The position numbers and the translations under genes were made by a program. A stretch of DNA of 64,000 nt, from assembly GCA_914767715.1 (NCBI GenBank), contig OU612066.1, forward strand, positions 8,313,001-8,377,000, written 5' to 3'. Positions 40,301-53,560 of the stretch are shown piece by piece (position 1 is the first letter of the stretch; the number at the start of each line of letters is the position of its first letter). Source of the DNA: Membranipora membranacea. Lineage: Eukaryota; Bryozoa; Gymnolaemata; Cheilostomatida; Membraniporidae. The notes under the pieces are model-generated. The model was given only the letters and a program-made list of their open reading frames with translations. It was not told the DNA's origin and searched no databases.

Positions 40301-41428
40301 GCATGTCAATAGCTTTTTATCACCCTTGGAATGTAAAGATTTGCTTCCAAAACAGAGATTTTTACTGGACTGTCTATTGCACTCATAAAAATGGTTTTAA
40401 AGTGAAATAACTAACATTCGAGTCATATCCTTCCAGCAATGAAATTCTCTTTCAATATGCCGTAACATCTGGCTGGTGCCTGAGCTTTCGAGTACTAAAT
40501 TTCAAACTCAGCATTTTTAAATAGTGTTGTGTCTTCCTAACCGGCCTGACAAGATTGCGGTTGCCAAGATGTATGAATTGATTCTTGTGCTCAACTCACT
40601 TTCTTAAACAAAATAATTAAAATGATTGATAGGGACTTTAATGAGCTGCAAAACCAATCAGCTTCCTGTAGAAATCAGACAATACTTTGACCAAAAATCT
40701 AAACAAATGTTGTTAGTGTTGGTTCTGAATTTCCACCATGGTTAGATATAAGTGCTTGACCTTAGCTAGTATCACAGTACAGTCAAGTGATATTGTATTA
40801 GGTAAGGTTGGGTTGTGTTTATGTGGTTATCACATGCGGGTGTTTTCGAGGATGTTGGTTGGAGTTTTTGATGTGCAATTAGCTTGATGACTATTTTTGT
40901 GCACCTGAAGGTAAATGGCAGTTGTTTGGTGCACTGGCTAATTGGACCCTTTTTATTGTTATAGTGATTATTTTACTGGCAAAAAGTAGGAGAACAAACA
41001 ACAATCCTAAATAGTCAAGTGGCGAGAAAATAATAGGCATTAGGAGTGAAGAAATTTGGTATTTCCTGAATTCCTTGGTGATTATGATTTGGTTTCTGCC
41101 AACCATAATCTCTTTTTGACTCACCTAATAAACATCAAAGGTTATTAGGCTTATTGTATGACTAATGATTCCCTATTTCTTTTGTTTCAGATTCTTGCCA
41201 GAAAATATAGCAACAAGAAACCCAATGGTATACATGCCTTTCGGAGCCGGCCCTAAGAACTGTATTGGCATGCGATTTGCATTGACTGAATGTAAACTCA
41301 CTCTCGCGACTCTATTCAAACGATTTGATATCGTCACCACTAAAGAAACTAGACTTGAACTGATTGAAACCGCATCCTTGAGTCCCAAGGATGGCATCAT
41401 GATAAAATTGGTGCCTCGAAATAGGTAG
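31390..41428 (+). CDS. Cytochrome P450, clan 3 (CYP3/CYP5, thromboxane-synthase-like)
   Basis: Twelve exons chain in phase: 31390-31448, 32419-32515, 33269-33321, 34449-34545, 36110-36241, 36809-36897, 37631-37785, 38031-38518, 38687-38833, 39431-39519, 39798-39941, 41191-41428. The product is 595 residues. It has a hydrophobic N-terminal ER anchor (about residues 2-18), a Pro hinge (GIPGPKP, 33-39), C-helix WKRLR (128-132), I-helix AGYETLS (402-408), ExxR (459-462), FDPDRF and heme loop FGAGPKNCIG (534-543, Cys541). A monooxygenase or endoperoxide isomerase acting on lipids or xenobiotics at the ER is expected from the family. Family members are usually 500-535 residues. The excess is a Ser/Thr/Gln-rich insertion (about 302-390) just before the I helix. 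The start is the first ATG directly before the anchor. The substrate cannot be told. Confidence 0.93.
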
Positions 41429-44102
41429 TGAAATTATATTAATACTGATGTTTTGCAAATAGTTTATGATGATGTTACCTTGCATGTGCATGGCTGAATC
41501 AGAGTTTTCGCAAGTTTTTGTCATGAAATATTTGCAAAATTATCATTTTATATATCATATCATGGTGCACAAAATACTCAAATCTGCCAACCTAAACTTT
41601 TTTAGCAATCAAGTCGAAACTAGTCAGCATATTAGTATTGTTTCGTTGTCATCATCGTAGATTTTGGACATAAGACGCTCGCGCTCTGCTCAAAACTCTG
41701 TATTACTCTGCATACTAAAGGGAAGAGAAGTGTTTTTTTCATATACATTATTATGTCAGTCTGTAAATATTTTTTATTATTTTAATTGTTATATCAAACA
41801 TTTCTCTGTCGTATGTGAGTGGTGTTATAAGGTTCTAATCATCACATAACTGGCAGTTTGGTCCATTTATCAGATTCACATAATTTTATTTCTTATTTAT
41901 TTTTCCTCTCTTCAGCAGACTTCATTGCTGATCCTTTTTATACCTTTATCAACCTCCTTTAAGGCCATGACGATGCTGGGACTTATCATACCTACGAATT
42001 ACAATGCACCTTAGTTTATTTTTCCAATGTGGTGTATATATCTTGCGTTGATTTTATGTATCTGAAATTAATCGAGAGTTTATATTTTTATCATCACCTT
42101 TGTCACTACTTCACCACTACAGATTTTTGGTGATTTTTCTGTACAAATAGCCAGTCTCATGAATGTGTTTATACTCAAATTTCCCGCTGGCAATGTCTAA
42201 CAGACTTTTGAAACTGTTGCCTTTTGGATCAATCCATTGCATTGTACTTTGTGGTTTAACTCCTTTGTTTTCTGAAAAGTGTCACCAGTACCTCTTCAAA
42301 TTGTTCATAAAAGTGAAATTAATTATTGTATTCATAATTTAACTTTTACTGTCTACCAAAAGAGAACTCTATTTTTCATCACAAACTTTTTACTTGTGTC
42401 TAAAGCATATAAATCTGTCTGCTTTTGACAATGTGGGTTGTTTATGTGGTGTAAATCAGGAATAAACATGTAAAGCACTAGAACTATGCTGCAATTAACA
42501 TGTTAATGATAAACAACCTGTCAGTTTCAATGCTGGGCCGAGAACCTTAGCGGCTTTCTCATTGCCAAACTAGTGGTCTAACTCACAATAAATCTGGAAA
42601 ACCTTTATGTGGGTGTTCCAAGACTGAGAGATGATGCACACAATCATATGAGCAAAGAATAAATCAAAATCCTCACGAAATAACAATGATAGGTAGTCAC
42701 TTCCACTCATCTGGTTAACAGGGAGCAATAAAATTAAAGTGTTTTTAATACAGGCTTTTTATCTTACAAGGGTAAATGACTCCAATATTTGTCTCATTTC
42801 AATGATCGGAGTTGTGTGCCCAGGTTTTTCAGGTCTTCCTGTGTTTAACTTTTAATAGTTAGTTTGGATACCCCATCTATTTCTACACTGGAGAAGCAAC
42901 TTGCTACAACTCCAGTCATTGCATCAAACCTCGGAATCATTTCCCAATTTTTCCTACGTTTAAACATTAAGAAAATGTCCTAACGATCATGCATAACTTC
43001 GAGGAGTAGGGGTAACTCATTGGTACACTCGTCACTTTGTTATGGTTAACAAACAAAGTTAAAAACTGTCTCTGTTTGTGCTGATGAGTTTTAATCAGCT
43101 CTGGTGCCCAAATTTGCTTAAAGTGGTTCAGGTTATATGAATAAAAAATGTTGGTTTTGGTCTGTCTAAGTTAGCCACTCTGATCCAATCTAGACAAGAA
43201 AACATACAATCACATTCTCAGACTGTGTTGAATTGCTCGCATTAATGATATCGGTTTTTGAGAAGCCATTCACCTACGATTTGTTGCCGCTTATAGAATA
43301 CTTCCTATGTGAGAATGTGAGGCGATTCGATTCTGTATCGCTCATCTGGCGACGATAATAATAAACTCTGAATTTATTGATCACCTCATTATTTCTTTGA
43401 ATGGTGCGTACTGTTGTTCCATTGGAAGCAGAGTTTGATTTCACTGGACAGCAAACAGCTTGTGACGACTAGTCTTCATTATGTTACATTCACACGAGCA
43501 TGCTGCCGAGACAGATAAGTAAACAGCGTTTGGAGGTTTGTTTTTGATAAGCTCTGATAATCAATACACAGATTCCTAGCTTCTCAGCCAAGATATCTCA
43601 GTTTTAACCGAGGAAAGTCACACCAGCTGAGCTCTGTATCAAGTGTCAAAGGTAAATATAATTTCTATTTTATTACACCATTAGCTGTTTTAATTTATTT
43701 GTTATAAAATAAAAGGTCAATGAAATGACTAGGTTATTTTGTCTCCTGTGGCTAGATTTCTAATGCCTTATTAATAAACATTGGGTAAACTTGTAAATGT
43801 TTGCGCAGAATAAGCAAAGAAAAGTGGCTGAATGTAGCGTTCAATGGAAAGCTGTTTGGACTAATTCTGATGTTGCTAAACAACACTCCTTTGCAATATA
43901 AGTAAAGAAAAGCTATTACAAAAGACGGGCCTTATGAACCAGGTGACATGTATTGTATTTGACAATCTTGAATAGTTTGTCAGCAGCATGACAAGTTAAG
44001 ATAGTAGAATTGAGATTTAACTAAGCTCATAAAAACACAGGTTGGGAATCTGGCAGCCTCGTGCTAAATATCCTGTAAGTAGGTGTAAAGTTGTGTCTTC
44101 AG
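41429..44102. other. P450 3' UTR and ANKRD55 5' region
   Basis: No supported coding exon. The first kilobase is probably P450 3' UTR, with AATAAA at 42461-42466. A likely untranslated first exon of the ANKRD55-like gene ends at 43651 before a GTAAAT donor, because the coding first exon is preceded by an acceptor at 44101-44102. Confidence 0.4.
42461..42466 (+). terminator. Probable poly(A) signal of the cytochrome P450 gene
   Basis: AATAAA about 1.03 kb after the stop codon at 41426-41428. Another occurs at 42727, so the site choice is uncertain. Confidence 0.4.
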
Positions 44103-44111
44103 GGTCTTATA

Positions 44112-47100
44112 ATGGCAACGGCAGGAGAGGAATCACAAAACAATGGTAGGTGTTTTCCCATTTTAGCCCTAATCTAAGTTCTTTTGAAACTTGAGTAGCA
44201 CTTGCTACAATGTGTAGTATGAGCACAGACAATGGGAGATATTGGATTCTGTTTGGGGATGGCCTGCATTATTTAGTGCAGCTCAGTCAATCAAGGCATG
44301 AAGTGGGGTGAATGGGTGCACTTTGACTGTTTGATGTTTAGTCAGATTGCGCTAATTGTCAACAAACACATCTCCATGTGTCTCCATGTAATACCAGACC
44401 ATGAAGTTCAAAGTTTTTCAGATTTGATCATTACCACCCTGATAGCTTGAGGGTATTTTTTGTAAACTCCGTTTAAAGTGAAACCCAATCATCACCCAAC
44501 AACAAAGCTAGACCGAGTCCGAAACCCAAGCTAACCTGCCCTTCTGTAGAATGTGGACACCTAGAATTATGACCAGACTAATCCAAACACACATACAGAT
44601 GTCACCGATAGAATACAAGCCCTTATTTACAAGATCATTATGGATTTTCGAAGTGGTTAAAATATAATGACATGATTACAAACAGCTCAGTGGTAATTAT
44701 AACCATATCCGATGGCTTTCACTGCTCCGTTGTATTCCTAAAGTTTAGAGATGATCCGCCATGACTTATAGGACTTTTCTAACAATTCTGAGTGATAAGA
44801 CACCTGATTTTAACCAACATTTTTAATCAAACTCTTCCTGTTAGTTTTCATTCAGATCAAGTTGTTGTGTTTCTTTTTAGAGGACACAGCCGCGGATAGC
44901 GAGGACAACCTTGCCTCGCCCCACTGTGTCACCCCCACCATCCCTGGAGACACAGCTCTGGAATGTTACAATATGGCCGCTAAGAACCCAACTAGACTAA
45001 AGTGTTTAGTGGACGACCAGCCTAGTATAGTTGATGATGTTGATGATAATGGTATGTGTTTTTTTTGGTTAAAATCAGAGGGATATGTTTATGTCAGCCT
45101 TGGGTTTATGTAAGGTCCAGGCAACTTGTCATCTATGGCTTATTTGGAATTGAACATCAAGTGTGGTCTCCAACACGTAACCAGAAGTAGATCCAGTATA
45201 AGCATTTGCTGTGGGCAAGAAAAGTCTCTTCAAAGAGAGTTCTGAGGTCTCATCAGAGACTTTAGATAATATCTACAATCTCTGGTCTGATTACAAAGAA
45301 TTGGAAAACCAGTAAACCAGGATACCGGTAATGTAAGCAATGTTAGTTTGATGGTGGTGTTATGGATGGTGGTTTTGCTTTTTTGCAGAATTGTTTTCGT
45401 TTGTTACTTGTTATATTCCCTAAACAAAATCTAAAACTATGTGTACTTTACATGCCCAGCATTCGAATGTGTCACTATCAATACTAGGAAAACATATAAC
45501 AGGGAATTTCAGTGCTTTGTCAAGCGGCCAAGTAGCCTAATTTGTCACTATCAATACTATGAAAGCAGATCACAAGAAATTTCAAGTGGTGCATTGCCAT
45601 GCGGCCAAAACTTTATCTTTGGAATATGATAAATACAATACTAGGAAAAAAGATCACATGGAACTTCAGTGGATTGCCAAGCAGCCAAATGTGTCACTAT
45701 CAATACTACGAAAGCAGATCACAAGAAATTCCAGGCGGTGGATTGTTGAGCGGCCAATACTTTTCCATTTGGAATATGATAAATGCAATACTAGGAAAGA
45801 AGCAGATCACAAGAAATTTCAAGCAGTGCATTGCCAAGCGGCCGATACTTTTCCTTTTGGAATATGATTCAAGTTGGGTTGGAACTTTGACTCATGTCAA
45901 GAATGGTGTAAGAGTTCATATCCGCAGCCAGGAACTATAACTTCACGTTGTTGTGCGGACACACATCAGCTGCCTTTGTCTGAGAACTCAGGGGAGATTG
46001 ATTTTCTGCTTGAGTTTTAATTATGAATTATGAAAATGATTTGCAAGACGTAATCAATAATTAATGCTGTCGCCAATGACATAGTGCTGACTTAGTATCC
46101 AGCAGCAGTCTCTAGTGGCTCTTTCTGATTTCAGCTGCTTATGATTTTGATAAATATGTCTGTGTTGGTCAGCCATGGAGGTAAGTGAGGTGACTAAATG
46201 TCCTGGTTAATTAAAGATTTGATGTATTGGGGTCGTTGTACGCCATTTTTCTTGTAATCTCGGGTTGACCCTGAGAGCTGTTACTGTTGCAATGTCAAGT
46301 ACCTATATTTTGTAGATAGATCAGCTCTAATGCATGCAGTATTACACGGGGACTTGACATCCCTGAAGAAAATTATAGAATTAGGATGGTCAGTAAATCG
46401 CCGAGATGATGAGGGGAAAACTCCTCTGGCTATCGCTTGCTACCAGGTATATCAACTTAAATGCACCTGTGTGTATATTATTTAGGTACCGCCAATCGCC
46501 ATAGGTGATGGTCTGGTTATCATAAACTGTATGCTGTATTCAGATCTAGATGGGGTTGTTCATGATAACTTATTTACCATCGCTAAATTGTAAAATCATT
46601 GTAGGAGATAGAGGGTTAGATTTGTCGCATTGCTATCCTTTTCGTGGACATGAAATCTCAAACAGATATAAAATCATACTCGCTAGATATGGTAACACAG
46701 TAATATAACAATGAAACCAAATGTAAACTGTTTCTGGGAGGTATGAAACTTTGTGGTATTTTAATGAAACAAGCTGTAAAACTTTTATGTATATCTGAAG
46801 GGCTGGTACGAAGGTGTGGTGTATCTACTGAACAACCGCGCAGATCAGATGATAGGTGACTATAAGAACCGCCTGCCCATACACGCAGCCACTCACAATC
46901 CTAAGATTAGATGCTTGGCCTTGTTAGTTCAACATCTTCAGCTCAGGGAACTCAGCTCAACTGATGATGAGGTAGGGAAAAGTAACAGTCATTGGTGTGT
47001 TATTTATGTCCATGGAGTGCCGGTGGTCAAACCGAACGATAAAAAGAAAGAAGATTAATGGCAAAATAAACTTGCCGTTTTACTTGTATCAGATTGCTGT

Positions 47101-50100
47101 TCTTCGGAGGCGACCATTTATGTCTCCCCGAAAAAAAGACTTGCTGATTGCAAAAGTTTTTTGTAGACCTTTATGGACCCATAATAAAAAACAAGGTTTT
47201 AGAAAATAATTTACCCATAGAGCCAACCATTGTTCTCAACCTTGTCAAAGAGAAGCTGTAGGTTTTTAAATTGACTCATCCTGTGTTTTGGGTCCAATCC
47301 TTCCTGCCATACTTGACATGTGTGTCATTATCACTGACAGATTAGTGTGTTTGGAGACAGCAATTTTTGGTAATATGCTAATTACTTTGTGGTGTAGTCA
47401 ATTTAAAATTAAATGCTGCTCAATTAGCAACTTTGTCTGCTCTCTTGGGCCCTAAAATATGAATTAGGAAATGAATTTAGCAACATGAACCATTCCTGTT
47501 CCATGTTGCAATTTGCTGAACTGCATACCAAACATCAGATGGTCAGCTCCCTGACAGCCATTAACCACCATATTTATTGCAATAAAATTGATGGGTGGCA
47601 TTGGACCAACTCAAATTAATTTAGATTAATTGCCTCAATTGATATCAATGTACCTGTTTCATAACTAGAATAGGGAAATTCCTTTTGCAAAGTGATTGTT
47701 TTACAGCTAATTACCATTACAATGGACTTAGTGGCAATTTTTTCCTACTAAAATGTGTACTCGATTCAGCCAGCTACGATTAGTCGCAATTTTCATGTGT
47801 GCCAATCAGCTGATGGCCCAAGAGCGTTTGCGAAATGGTCGAAATGGATTAGTGAGGATAAGAGCAATACCATGTCACATGCTAATTGAATTGTGTACTT
47901 GTCTCCGATTCCAGTGCAGATGGAGCAATGTTGGGGAAACACCATATTTCTTAATGTCACCATACCCCGATTCTCAGCCACCTAAGTGAAGTTAGATTAA
48001 GAGATCAGCTTCCAGCAGAGGCAATTTCCTTACAAGACGACTTTACCTCCATAGCATGCAGAGTTTTAAAGTACACACCAGTACTGATAGGCTCTACAGC
48101 ATCCTCTGAGTAATGTCCGCAGGTCAATGATATTAGAAATTACTCCATGTGACTGGATAAAGCTCCTTTTTTGATGAGAAAAACCCTATTTTCTGTTTCA
48201 GATGATGACAGCATTGCACTGGGCCGCTTTCCATGACAGACCTGAACATGTACAACTTCTCGTATCTAAGAATGTAAACATGTTTGCTATAGATATCGAT
48301 GGCAAAACACCCCTGCATTGGGCCGCCCAGGTTTGTGACATTAGCTTTCCATTTCTATATCTATTTACCAACACTTTGGGTTTAGTTATGACGAGTTAGG
48401 AACCACAACTATATAATCTTCAGATATTGAAAATAAGTAGGTGGCAATCAAAGGAAAAATAATCAAATCTAAGAGTTGACAGCCTCTAAGTAGCAAACCC
48501 AAGCAGAGGAGGAAGGGATGTAGGCTTCAGATGTACATCTTCAAATCCATCGCTGGATAACACTAAGTAGATGAGCAAAGCCACTGAAACTAAGCCTAAA
48601 TCTTTATCCTCGAAATTCAATGATCTCAGTACAAAAAAGCCTTTGGTAAAATAATGGTATGCTTCAATAATATAACATTTCCCAGGGGTAAATTCTGACC
48701 AACTGCATGTCATGGTCAACACATGTTTTCTGAAACTGCGGCTCACATAATTTGGTGTGGCACTGACTTTGCGAAATTAATTTATGTTATGATATATAGA
48801 ATGGTAATGAGCTGTGTGTAGAGATATTGTTACGCGAGTCCCGAGGCAGCAATCTAGTCAATGAGAAGGACAACTCAGGAAAGGGTGCCTTACATTATGC
48901 ATCAGCTGCGGGTCATCTGGACACCATGCGCTGTATCGCTACCTCTAAAAACTGCAATATTCACCTAGCTGACCCCGATGACAGGTAAGTAGTTTTTACA
49001 GTTTATTACCTGCTTAAGACAGACCTTTACACCTGAGACTCAAATCCGTGGTCAGCTATATACCCTTAGGAATCTACCATCAAGGAGGGTCATCCCTCCC
49101 TCCCTCCCTGATGTTACCATGAAGATAGTGTCTTTGTTACTCATGGAGTTGTCTTCCTCAGCATAAAGGCTTTGCTTCTGGTCAACACTCGAACCAAGGA
49201 GTTTTTGTTACTCCTTGCCAGAACCAAAACCCAGAATATCACTCAGGAGTTTTTACTTTTAGTAAGTTCATATTACTTAAAGTCTCTGTTCAATTCCTGA
49301 ACCTAATTATGTGAAAATGAAAGAAACGGTCTCTTTGTATTCTTGACTGTGCTCTGGCCTGTCGCTGACATAGCTATAGATGCGGTCACGCTTACTGTAC
49401 TGACTCTGTATATTTGTGAATGAATCTATAGGGCGGAATCATCAATTCTATTTAGCATGACTGCACCGAACTTGAAAATATGCAACATGATACAGTAGAC
49501 ATTGTTTTAAGGTGCACATGGCAGTCTGAAATTACAGTCCCTTTGAAATGCTGCATACTTATTTATATTTTTATTCTACACTCCAGGGTATGCTACAAAA
49601 CACACCCACTAGCTAGGAAATTATTCATTTTACTCCTTGGTAACACCTACTTCTTTTGTTTGCGTTTTTACGCAACACTGCGAAGAATTTTTTCGGTGAA
49701 TTGTTAAGCAGCATTATATTCAGAGGAAAGTGCATAACAAGCTCTAACAATCTCAAACTGTCAAGAATCATGGTTGACCTGTTCGCTCCTGTCAGTCCTG
49801 ACAAATTCCATTATTACACCCATAGTAAGGTGTTGATTGAAATATGACCTGCATCTCCATGTATAGATGAAGTTCGATAACAAACCAAACTTGATTAATC
49901 CCCAATTAATTTTCAAACCCATATTAACATTATTTTAGGCTACAACTTTTATCAGTGTGGTTGGCATGATAATTGAGCTGGTTCTCTATTTCACTAAGAT
50001 TAAAATCTAGTTAGGCTTCCAATACATGACTTGCACATTATGATGAAATACTCGAGGAAGGCACCTGTCAAAAAGGGAGAGAGTGTCAAAAACACTTTAC

Positions 50101-52216
50101 ACTTTATAGTCTAAGTGCACAATGTTTGAGTGTCACATACTAGGGGCTAGGGCTTTACGTGATCTATCATGTTGATGCACTACTACATCATGAGTGACTC
50201 TCACTACTTTCTGATTAAGATTTCCTCATACCCACATAGATTTTCCCCATATTCTCATGGAATTTTTTATATGGGATTTGAAAATAGAAAATGCGGTTAT
50301 TGACTGATAGCCGTTTTTAAATTTGAAAAACAAGTTATTGTGATGTTAAGTGTTACCAATAAGTTTTACTGATATCTGTCTATGTGGTATCACACTATAG
50401 TACAGATAAGTAAAGTAATAATATGGAAGTAGAGGCTGCATTTAAATACTTTTATTCAAAATAGATTCAGCTTCTTTTTTTCAATACTAGATTCCTATTT
50501 TGTATCAGCGGTGGTTTTTACAACTAGATTGCTCCATTAGCTAAAATTGTAACTTCTATGTTTGATTCACAGGCAGGCGCTACATTGGGCAGCAGCAATG
50601 GGCCGTGCAAGCTGTGTGGATTTACTTCTGAAGCTCGGGGCTGACCCAAGTATGCATGATTTGGAAACTAAAAACGCATTACACTACGCAAAACAGGCTT
50701 CACATGATGGTAGGCTACCCATACGCTGAATATTTAAATAGCGTTTGGCAGCATCTGATAAATATTGGAGTTGTTTCATGTTGATTGAAGAAAATATAAC
50801 TCCTAATTCTCAAGATAGCTGGGAGCAGGGAAACCCCATGCCAGCTTTCAAGCAACGGGTTAAAATGGCAACTGTATAACGGCTCTGATGCCACGATATA
50901 GAAAATAGTTTTCAGCATACTACTCTTATTGACTATAACCGTTACATAATAATATTTTAGAGTCTGCAAAAGTGTTGAATGACGCAATAAAAGAACTCCA
51001 GATAGAGAAAAGAAATAAGATGAGAGAGATGGCCCAAACCATGAATGGCTATCACAAGCCATCATCAGGAAATAAGGTATGTATGTTCTAGTCATTTCTC
51101 ATGATATGATTGCATTGAACTGAACTGCAGATGCTCCATATCTGCTCTATACTGCAAGTGAATCTTTTGCCATGATTTGTAATCTTAAATACACATAATG
51201 ATGATTGGCAAATAAAAAAAGTGCATTTGCAGGTCACATATCTCACAGTACAGATCACGTCACAAATCATCGGTTCATCATAGTTGTGATAATTCTCAAA
51301 TATTTCAGAGAGCAACAGACAACAAGAAATCACTAGCTGAAAATGGATCCCATCACACTATAAATGGTGTGGAATTGCCTTCTCCGCGCCATGATCATGA
51401 TAAGAAATTAAACTCGCCATCCAATAATACTAGTCCGCTCAACACAGACACTAAAAATAGTCCAGCTAAAGAGAAGTCTCCAGTCAAAAATAAACTGCCA
51501 CCAATCAGAGGCTCAATCATCCACAACAAAGTACAGGCATTATACCATGGTAAGGGTAAGAACTCATTTCTCCGCAGCACTGAAAACATTCATTATTATG
51601 AACTTCTCTTTCAAATGGTTGCCTTTGATGGTTTTTTCTTATTATGGAGCATTAAACTACAATGTGTTGCGGGGGGAAAATATTTAAATCTAATCTTCTA
51701 CTCAATTCAGATGATGAAACTATAGTGTCACAGGAAACAGAAACCTCTATATTCACAAACAACCACAACAAAGCTTCAGAAAAGACTTCCCAAGCTGGCT
51801 CGAAGTTCTCAGTCAGGTAATCAAGGTTACATCTGCTTTAGTTCAGTGGTTGTTAAAAGCAGGAAGTTTGGGACAGTTCCAAACTCCCTGTTTAAAAAGA
51901 ACCTGCAACCAGCTTGTATTTTTAGAGGGAGTTGCACACTCACATAACATGGGGATACAACTCCAATTTGAATCACTGGTCATCGTTGTCATCACTTCTC
52001 AATCAAAGTGTTACCATTGCACATGTTCATAAGTCTTACCATGTTTATATTGTTTCCAGGTTTTGTAGCAGATTGTCTTCAAAATAAATTATGTTTTAGT
52101 TTGCATTTGCGCATTATACAGACTGAGATGATTTATATTGCAGGGAAGAAAAGCCAAGCAACAGAGCTATGCAATTTACACCAACAGTTGGTCTTTACAA
52201 GGACAACGATGGCTGA
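44112..52216 (+). CDS. ANKRD55: Ankyrin repeat protein, ANKRD55-like
   Basis: Eleven coding exons chain in phase: 44112-44145, 44881-45051, 46316-46446, 46801-46971, 48202-48330, 48800-48984, 50573-50709, 50961-51076, 51309-51549, 51711-51816, 52144-52216. The product is 497 residues. About seven ankyrin repeats span residues 45-325, with TALHWAAFHDRPEHVQLL, TPLHWAAQ, GALHYASAAGHLDTM and QALHWAAAMGRASCVDLLL. The phrases GWYEGVVYLL, RLPIHAA and ALHWAAFH match vertebrate ANKRD55 closely in order and spacing. The remaining part (about 340-497) is a charged segment then a Ser/Pro/Asn-rich low-complexity tail with KLPPIRGS, similar to the KGLPPIR motif of the vertebrate protein. ANKRD55 is a scaffold linked to cilia; the molecular role is not visible here. 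Two donors 6 nt apart end the ninth exon. Confidence 0.88.
45479..45868. repeat. Five-copy higher-order repeat in an ANKRD55 intron
   Basis: Copies begin with CAATACTA at 45479, 45552, 45636, 45701 and 45786, with lengths 73, 84, 65, 85 and about 83. The shared core is AGCAGATCACAAGAAATTTC-like, followed by a GCATTGCCAAGCGGCC-like block. Copies 1 and 3 end in GTCACTAT, while copies 2, 4 and 5 end in TTTGGAATATGAT, so two unit types alternate. One frame stays open for 102 codons, but this follows from the repetition and has no splice context. Confidence 0.85.
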
Positions 52217-52655
52217 GGAAAATCAAAGATGTTAATCCAGTCAAGAACAGTGTTATGATTATATTATACTCCTGAACACCAAAGCTCAAAATCTCTCGAT
52301 GTTGAGGTACTCCCTACTGCCAACGGTGTCTTCGTTGTTTGATCGGAACCTATGAGCAAAACTGCAGGGCTCATCTATCTTATCAATTGCAGGTTCTGCA
52401 CGTTCAACCAGGGTCCATTACTTATTATCATTCAAGGTAACAGCTGCAATAACTAACAGATTTTTAACCTACGTAACCATGTCAAAATATCCAATAATAC
52501 TGCTATTCAGTGTCCCAAGTGCTAACTGCTAACTAGATATTTTTGTATCCAGGTACAGTAATTTTTCATTGTTTCATTTACTGGGTGGGATACACCCAGA
52601 CACCAGTTACCAGAGCCATATTTAATATATGTATATGCTAGTGACTAATTGAAAT

Positions 52656-52661
52656 AATAAA
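52656..52661 (+). terminator. Poly(A) signal of the ANKRD55-like gene
   Basis: AATAAA 440 nt after the ANKRD55 stop at 52214-52216. It is 47 bp before the PIGC stop codon on the other strand. Confidence 0.6.
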
Positions 52662-52690
52662 AGGTGTTTCAACATAAATCAGAACAAATA

Positions 52691-52696
52691 TTTATT
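52691..52696 (-). terminator. Poly(A) signal of PIGC
   Basis: TTTATT on the plus strand is AATAAA on the minus strand, only 6 nt after the PIGC stop (52705-52703). Cleavage 10-30 nt further on would fall at or past the ANKRD55 signal. Confidence 0.55.
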
Positions 52697-52702
52697 TTCA
52701 AA

Positions 52703-53560
52703 TCATCTCTCTGCTACCACAGCTTCGTCCCATGGACCGTAGACATTGTTCTTAATGGGATGTAAATGGATAAGCAGTGCTGGGCACACAAAGGTTATAA
52801 ACATAAAAAGGAGAGAGGACAGAGTGACCATTGTCACTGAATGACACCACAGCATGTAGTTTGTAACAAAAAATAGTAGAAATGTAGTAAATAGATCAAT
52901 GTAAGGCTCTAGATATCTGCTTATACTTCTACGCAATGTCGGCCACACACCAAAAACAATGACAGAGAAAACAATCAATGAAAAGCCTTGGGCAAGAGAA
53001 GATAATCGCGATGCTAAGCATACGGTAGCAAATATTCCAGCATTGAAAGATACAACCGCTGAGACCTCCTTGTCATTGTCCGCCCGCTGATAATCATGTG
53101 AAAACAGATGAACAAGTAGCATGACAGTAGTCATGGCGTAGATTGTATCAGTTGATACAGAATGAGTCAAAGACATGAGCACGGGTGAAAGAACAAAACT
53201 TGCAGTACAGAAAACCACTACAGCTTTGATGTCAAACGCTGCCCTATCATTCATCAGGAGAAGATAACTAACTAATATCACCACACAACTCAAAACATTA
53301 AGGATATAAGGGTCTATCAGGGAGCTTTGGAGATTAACAAAGCTCATTACAAATATGATAACAGCGTTTATTTGTTGCGTGATGCTGCCAGTTTGAATGA
53401 GTAAAGTATTGTAGTCATATTCTCGTAGAAAAAGGTTTTTCCTCATGTCTTGCAGAAAAGTATGATGGACATAGTTATCAGGTACATCTTGATTCTCATA
53501 CAAGACCTTCTTCCAATTTTTCATGGCGCCCGGTGAATGTAACCTATCAAAACAAGACAT
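52703..53560 (-). CDS. PIGC: Phosphatidylinositol N-acetylglucosaminyltransferase subunit C
   Basis: One uninterrupted reading frame of 285 codons. It matches PIGC along its length: the opening WKKVLYENQDVPDNYV, the middle SPVLMSLTHSVSTDTIYAMT and FATVCLASRL, and the closing NVYGPWDEA. About eight hydrophobic segments follow a soluble N-terminus. PIG-C is a membrane subunit of the GPI-GlcNAc transferase, the first step of GPI-anchor synthesis on the cytosolic face of the ER. The coding region is unspliced, as reported for human PIGC, while all neighbours are intron-rich. The second ATG (53524-53522, MKNWKKVL) fits the family better. A possible splice acceptor (TCTTGTTTTGATAG, AG at 53545-53544) lies between the two ATGs, so the true start is probably 53524, giving 273 residues. 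Human PIGC is about 297 residues. Confidence 0.95.
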   Translation of the reverse strand: MSCFDRLHSPGAMKNWKKVLYENQDVPDNYVHHTFLQDMRKNLFLREYDYNTLLIQTGSITQQINAVIIFVMSFVNLQSSLIDPYILNVLSCVVILVSYLLLMNDRAAFDIKAVVVFCTASFVLSPVLMSLTHSVSTDTIYAMTTVMLLVHLFSHDYQRADNDKEVSAVVSFNAGIFATVCLASRLSSLAQGFSLIVFSVIVFGVWPTLRRSISRYLEPYIDLFTTFLLFFVTNYMLWCHSVTMVTLSSLLFMFITFVCPALLIHLHPIKNNVYGPWDEAVVAER

